Of a DNA stretch of 64,000 nucleotides, positions 62,108 to 64,000 are shown one piece after another. This DNA comes from an uncultured Clostridia bacterium (lineage in GTDB: Bacteria > Bacillota > Clostridia > Christensenellales > Borkfalkiaceae), in the NCBI GenBank assembly GCA_944372525.1, contig CALVZL010000023.1:39031-103030 (forward strand), in the 5' to 3' direction. Position numbers and translations under genes: made by a program. Position 1 is the stretch's first letter. The number at the start of each line of letters is the position of its first letter. Under the pieces are notes generated by a model. The model did not search any database, was not told the origin of the DNA, and saw nothing but the letters and a program-made list of their open reading frames with translations.

Positions 62108-63211
62108 TCACATCCGTTCCACCGTGACGACGATATCCCAGTCTCCCAAAAGCCGCACGGCGCGGCAGACGTTGTTCTCGATCTCGGCGTCTTTCTCTTT
62201 GCAGTCAAAGGGGACCCCCACTTCAAAGACGACCTTGTTCTTGGCGCCGTGCACCAGCCGAAAATCGTGCACATTCATCCCCTCATACATTCCTTCGATC
62301 GCCCCGCGCACCCGTTTTTCCGCCTCCGTTCTCTCCTCGTCGCCCGGATCGATCGGGTCGAGATGCGCCGTCAATGCAACACCCGTCTGTTCGGCGATCT
62401 TCCGCTCCAGCCCGTCGAGAATCTCATGCAATGCGAGAACGGGACGATTGGCGTCCATCTCCACGTGCACGGTCGCAAACATATGTCCCTCTCCGTAATT
62501 ATAGAGCCGCAGGTCATGACACCCGAGCACCCCTTCTCCTTCCGCGATCATGGTACGGATCTTGTCGAGCAACGCGGGATCCGGGGCACGCCCGAGCAGT
62601 TTGGAACTCTCTTCCCTTATGATCCCGATCCCCTCCCACACGATAAAGAGAGCGACAAGGACTCCGAGATAGGCATCCAGAGAGAAGGAAAATAAATTCG
62701 AGCAGAGCAAGCCCGCCATGACGATGGACGTTGCCAGCACATCGCAGCCGCTGTCCTTTGCCGCGGCGAGCAAGACGTCCGATCCGATCCGTTTTCCTAT
62801 GGCACGATAATAAAAGAACATTCCGCCTTTGACCGCGACGGAGAGCGCGAGGAGGCCGTACACCCAGAGCGCGGCGCCCGTATTTGTCCCTTTTATGATG
62901 TTTTCCGCGGAGGTGATCAAAAGTTCCGCAGCGAGCGCAAGCACGAGAAATCCGACGATCATGGAAGCGATATATTCGGCGCGGCGGTGTCCGTAAGGAT
63001 GCTCCTTGTCCGCCGGCTTGTGCGAGACGTGCATGGAGACGAGCGCGACCAATCCGCTCCCGCAATCGCTCAGATTGTTGATCCCGTCTGCCACGACCGA
63101 AACCAGCATGCTCAATCCCCCCGCCGCGATCTTAATGGCCGCGAGCAAAAAATTGCAGACGATCCCGACGATCGCCGCCCGCATTCCCGTTTCTTTCCGA
63201 TCTTTCCGCAT
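62108..63211 (-). CDS. Cation diffusion facilitator family transporter
   Basis: A 367-aa divalent-metal/H+ antiporter. Membrane domain of six helices (about 10-215) with the metal-site Asp in DGINNLSDCGS and the diagnostic HPYGHRRAEY. The C-terminal cytoplasmic part (about 220-367) is longer than usual and includes a second ferredoxin-like stretch after EERTEAEKRVRG. The metal (Mn, Fe, Zn or Co) cannot be told by eye. SD GGAG, 7 bp. Confidence 0.92.
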   Translation of the reverse strand: MRKDRKETGMRAAIVGIVCNFLLAAIKIAAGGLSMLVSVVADGINNLSDCGSGLVALVSMHVSHKPADKEHPYGHRRAEYIASMIVGFLVLALAAELLITSAENIIKGTNTGAALWVYGLLALSVAVKGGMFFYYRAIGKRIGSDVLLAAAKDSGCDVLATSIVMAGLLCSNLFSFSLDAYLGVLVALFIVWEGIGIIREESSKLLGRAPDPALLDKIRTMIAEGEGVLGCHDLRLYNYGEGHMFATVHVEMDANRPVLALHEILDGLERKIAEQTGVALTAHLDPIDPGDEERTEAEKRVRGAIEGMYEGMNVHDFRLVHGAKNKVVFEVGVPFDCKEKDAEIENNVCRAVRLLGDWDIVVTVERM

Positions 63212-63419
63212 AACCGCGCTCCGTTTCTGTTTCTCGTCCGATTATTATAGCGCAAAGCTCCCCGTTTGTCAACCGAGGCGCCGGAAGAAGATTCGCCTTG
63301 TCCCGTATAAACCGAACGAGAGCGGTCAACAATGGGAGAGAAGGACAGCGCGGGCAAATTCTTCCGCCGCTACATACTATGATATCGGAGGAAGTTTTGT
63401 CTGCAAAAGAAGGTGAACG

Positions 63420-63782
63420 ATGAACGTCAAACGAGGAGAACTCTACTATGCCGACCTTTCCCCCGTCGTGGGGAGCGAACAGGGCGGCGTGCGTCCCGTT
63501 CTGGTGGTGCAAAACGACACGGGCAACCGCTATTCCCCCACCGTGATTGCCGCCGCCGTGACGAGCAAGATCCACAAGGCGCGACTTCCGACCCATATTG
63601 AACTGCCGCAGGCATTCGGATTACAAAAGGACTCGGTGATCCTGCTCGAGCAAATCCGCACCATCGACAAAAGGCGGCTCATGTCGCGGATCGGTGAACT
63701 TCCCCCCTCTACCATGTCCCGCGTCAACCGCGCCATTCTGATCAGCCTTGGCTTTTCGGACAGCCGGAACGAAACACATTGA
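63420..63782 (+). CDS. MazF/PemK-type mRNA interferase (EndoA-like)
   Basis: A 120-aa sequence-specific endoribonuclease toxin. The start VKRGELYYADLSPVVGSEQGGVRPVLVVQND (3-33) and TVIAAAVTSKIHKARLPTHIEL are typical, with a conserved Arg near 24 and Thr near 48. SD AAGAAGGTG. No MazE/EndoAI antitoxin ORF with SD is visible in the 200 bp upstream; only a 14-codon ORF (MISEEVLSAKEGER) overlaps its start. Two terminator hairpins follow. Confidence 0.92.
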   Translation: MNVKRGELYYADLSPVVGSEQGGVRPVLVVQNDTGNRYSPTVIAAAVTSKIHKARLPTHIELPQAFGLQKDSVILLEQIRTIDKRRLMSRIGELPPSTMSRVNRAILISLGFSDSRNETH

Positions 63783-63786
63783 AACA

Positions 63787-63852
63787 CGAAGCCGCCCGTT
63801 CGGGCGCTTCGTTCAGAAAAACGCCGTACGGCACAGCCGTACGGCGTTTGAT
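63787..63852 (+). terminator. Two consecutive hairpins after mazF
   Basis: CGAAGCCGCCCG / CGGGCGCTTCG (63787-63812), then a 13-bp stem AACGCCGTACGGC / GCCGTACGGCGTT (63820-63848) followed by TTGATTTTA. Confidence 0.75.
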
Positions 63853-63857
63853 TTTAT

Positions 63858-64000
63858 GGTGAATTATACTATGAAGTGCAACAGTAGAAGAAAAAAAGGA
63901 GTTCATACAAATCTGTGGTAAAATAGAGTTGCAAAACCAAAATTTACTACAAAGGAGATCTGTATGAACTACCACCATTTTACCATAGAAGAGCGCTGTT
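63858..64000 (+). mobile_element. Left end of an IS30-family insertion sequence (cut by window edge)
   Basis: GTGAATTATACTATGAAGTG near 63859 looks like an IS30-type terminal inverted repeat. It is followed by an A/G-rich leader and a transposase start. The right end is outside the window, so the exact boundary and target duplication cannot be checked here. Confidence 0.65.
63964..64000 (+). CDS. IS30-family transposase, first 12 codons
   Basis: MNYHHFTIEERC matches the usual N-terminus of IS30-type DDE transposases in Clostridia. SD AAAGGAG lies 8 bp before the ATG. The rest lies beyond the window. Confidence 0.75.
   Translation, partial: MNYHHFTIEERC

Overview
This window reads as a chromosomal stretch of an anaerobic, probably endospore-forming Clostridia-type Firmicute, moderately GC-rich by eye. 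The evidence is family content: a PyrDB/PyrK dihydroorotate dehydrogenase, rubrerythrin, YlxM-Ffh, Veg beside IspE, a DUF3794/LysM spore-type protein, a SpoVB-like flippase and a MazF/EndoA toxin. Species cannot be named from sequence alone. Most genes lie on the minus strand.

Layout. 1-1.7 kb: dnaK (cut by the window edge) and grpE, then a divergent phosphoribosyltransferase-like gene. 2-7.7 kb: a compact pyrBCFKDE operon with a leader attenuator. 7.7-15.3 kb: a metallophosphoesterase, a RecD-like helicase, a stand-alone GMP synthase ATP-PPase, full-length guaA, and guaB behind a membrane-anchored hypothetical. 15.3-20.2 kb: a lipoprotein and a MarR-controlled heterodimeric ABC exporter. 20.2-24.8 kb: a 52-aa protein, tRNA-Gly(CCC), an HtrA-like lipoprotein protease, a prepilin/beta-helix gene broken by one in-frame TAA, and rubrerythrin with a tiny Cys-rich partner. 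24.8-34.1 kb: a ClC transporter, a second heterodimeric ABC exporter, a PlsC-like acyltransferase, mntP under a yybP-ykoY manganese riboswitch, and cardiolipin synthase. 34.2-43.8 kb: LRR protein, trmL, secreted lipase, an intact prepilin/beta-helix paralogue, an APH-type kinase, ispE, the SPOCS/LysM protein and veg. 43.8-52.7 kb: YcxB-like, MATE, SecB-like, hydrolase, PHP phosphatase, LysM, SpoVB-like, pgi and flavodoxin. 52.8-63.2 kb: khpA, rpsP, ffh, ylxM, a degraded membrane gene, ftsY, smc, rnc, plsX and a CDF transporter. 63.4-64 kb: mazF and the start of an IS30-type element.

The most unusual signals are regulatory or non-coding. (1) Four diverged copies of a 220-280 bp intergenic element, all in the same orientation, with compensated hairpins. 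(2) Five genes (metallophosphoesterase, helicase, trmL, ispE, PHP phosphatase) whose -10 box ends 6-7 bp before the ATG and that lack a Shine-Dalgarno sequence, so they look leaderless. (3) The two prepilin/beta-helix genes share a 5' leader built as an 18-nt palindrome overlapping a long hairpin. (4) Two 28-bp palindromes flank the ylxM-ffh promoter, suggesting autoregulation. (5) The pyr leader carries a 12-bp terminator with no PyrR motif that I can recognise.

Functionally the window is mostly housekeeping: pyrimidine and guanine nucleotide synthesis, SRP targeting, chromosome condensation, phospholipid and isoprenoid synthesis. Export, metal homeostasis and cell-surface functions are interspersed.
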